This document shows, piece by piece, positions 63,762-64,000 of a DNA stretch of 64,000 nt (positions are counted from its first letter, which is position 1; the number at the start of each line of letters is the position of its first letter). A program made the position numbers and the translations under genes. Source of the DNA: Luteimonas chenhongjianii (lineage in GTDB: Bacteria; Pseudomonadota; Gammaproteobacteria; Xanthomonadales; Xanthomonadaceae); contig NZ_CP023406.1 in assembly GCF_002327105.1 (NCBI RefSeq), forward strand, positions 372,001 through 436,000, read 5' to 3'. The notes under the pieces are model-generated. The model was not told the origin of the DNA, ran no database searches, and worked only from the letters and a program-made list of their open reading frames with translations.

Positions 63762-64000
63762 TCAGCCGTCGCGACGCCGTACCGGAATCGCACTGGCAGG
63801 GAACCGTGCCAGCTCGCCGTCGGCCTCGCGGATCGGCGCGCCATGGGCCGGCGACCATGCCATCGCGGTGATCCACTCCCAGCTTGCCGGCAGGCCTGCC
63901 TCGGTGCGGAACTGCTCGTAATGCGCGGCTGCGGCCGCGAAGCGCGCACGCCCGGTCAGCGCGCGACGACGGCTGGCAAGCGCATTGGTCGCGCCGGTCG
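63762..64000 (-). CDS. bioC: C-terminal part of malonyl-ACP O-methyltransferase BioC (5' end outside window)
   Basis: The - strand frame is open from the window end to the stop at 63762 and gives 78 residues. It starts GATNALASRRRALTGRARF and continues YEQFRTEAGLPASWEWITAMAWSP. The GATN...LTG...Y..FR...LPASWE pattern resembles the C-terminal part of BioC-type SAM methyltransferases, which mask malonyl-ACP for biotin synthesis. The SAM-binding motif lies outside the window, so the call rests on the tail alone; another methyltransferase is possible. Confidence 0.55.
   Translation of the reverse strand, partial: TGATNALASRRRALTGRARFAAAAAHYEQFRTEAGLPASWEWITAMAWSPAHGAPIREADGELARFPASAIPVRRRDG

Overview
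The window comes from a high-GC Gammaproteobacterium, most likely Lysobacteraceae/Xanthomonadaceae (Lysobacter or Luteimonas-like). Signs are the strong G/C third-position bias, the separate glyQ and glyS, a TamA-TamB pair, a twin-arginine operon beside hemH, and intergenic repeats whose mini-ORFs begin MSERSEFG. I rate the family as likely and the genus as open. I saw no tRNA, rRNA, CRISPR array, transposase or phage gene.

Layout. 1-6.2 kb: end of a type III secretion (T3SS) locus. It holds the tail of a FixJ-type regulator, then sctQ-sctR-sctS-sctT on the + strand with overlapping ends, facing sctU on the - strand. An 0.7 kb inverted composite repeat lies between sctT and sctU. 6.2-21 kb: housekeeping genes, including plsB, cfa, ttcA, rdgC, a YgjP-like metallopeptidase, hemH and tatABC. 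21-38 kb: BPSS1780-like membrane protein, glutamine amidotransferase, an orphan GspE/PilB-type ATPase, glyQ, glyS, tamA-tamB, isoaspartyl peptidase and a UvrA2-type ATPase. 38-42 kb: a signalling patch with an OmpR-type regulator, a stand-alone receiver, a 75-residue protein that looks like only the phosphoacceptor part of a histidine kinase, and an NtrC-like regulator without a recognisable GAFTGA loop. 42-55.8 kb: accessory and stress genes, including two DUF892 ferritin-like proteins, manganese catalase, DUF3606, SemiSWEET, an OBAP-family lipoprotein, an FPASDPP-motif protein, and a membrane LytTR regulator divergent from an acyltransferase. This stretch also holds tex and a frameshifted DUF2007 gene. 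55.9-64 kb: mnmG, a probable structured small RNA, a repeat-rich lipoprotein, threonine dehydratase, a YdcF protein, a degenerate GAF histidine kinase and the end of bioC.

How genes work together. SctR, S and T form the export gate and SctU the substrate-specificity switch, while SctQ forms the cytoplasmic sorting platform. SctQ appears to carry the internal start that yields a short SctQ-C form. TatABC exports folded proteins. TamA and TamB assemble or lipid-supply the outer membrane. GlyQ and GlyS make one tetrameric synthetase.

The least explained signals are these. First, the inverted repeat in the T3SS locus has two copies that keep the same pair of hairpins with different stem sequences. 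Second, a roughly 120-nt RNA candidate upstream of mnmG has a sigma-54-like promoter, a possible three-way junction and a perfect terminator, but no ORF. Third, the incomplete phosphorelay set lies at 39.7-41.7 kb. Fourth, at least seven genes have a -10-like hexamer 6-7 nt before the ATG, suggesting common leaderless transcription.
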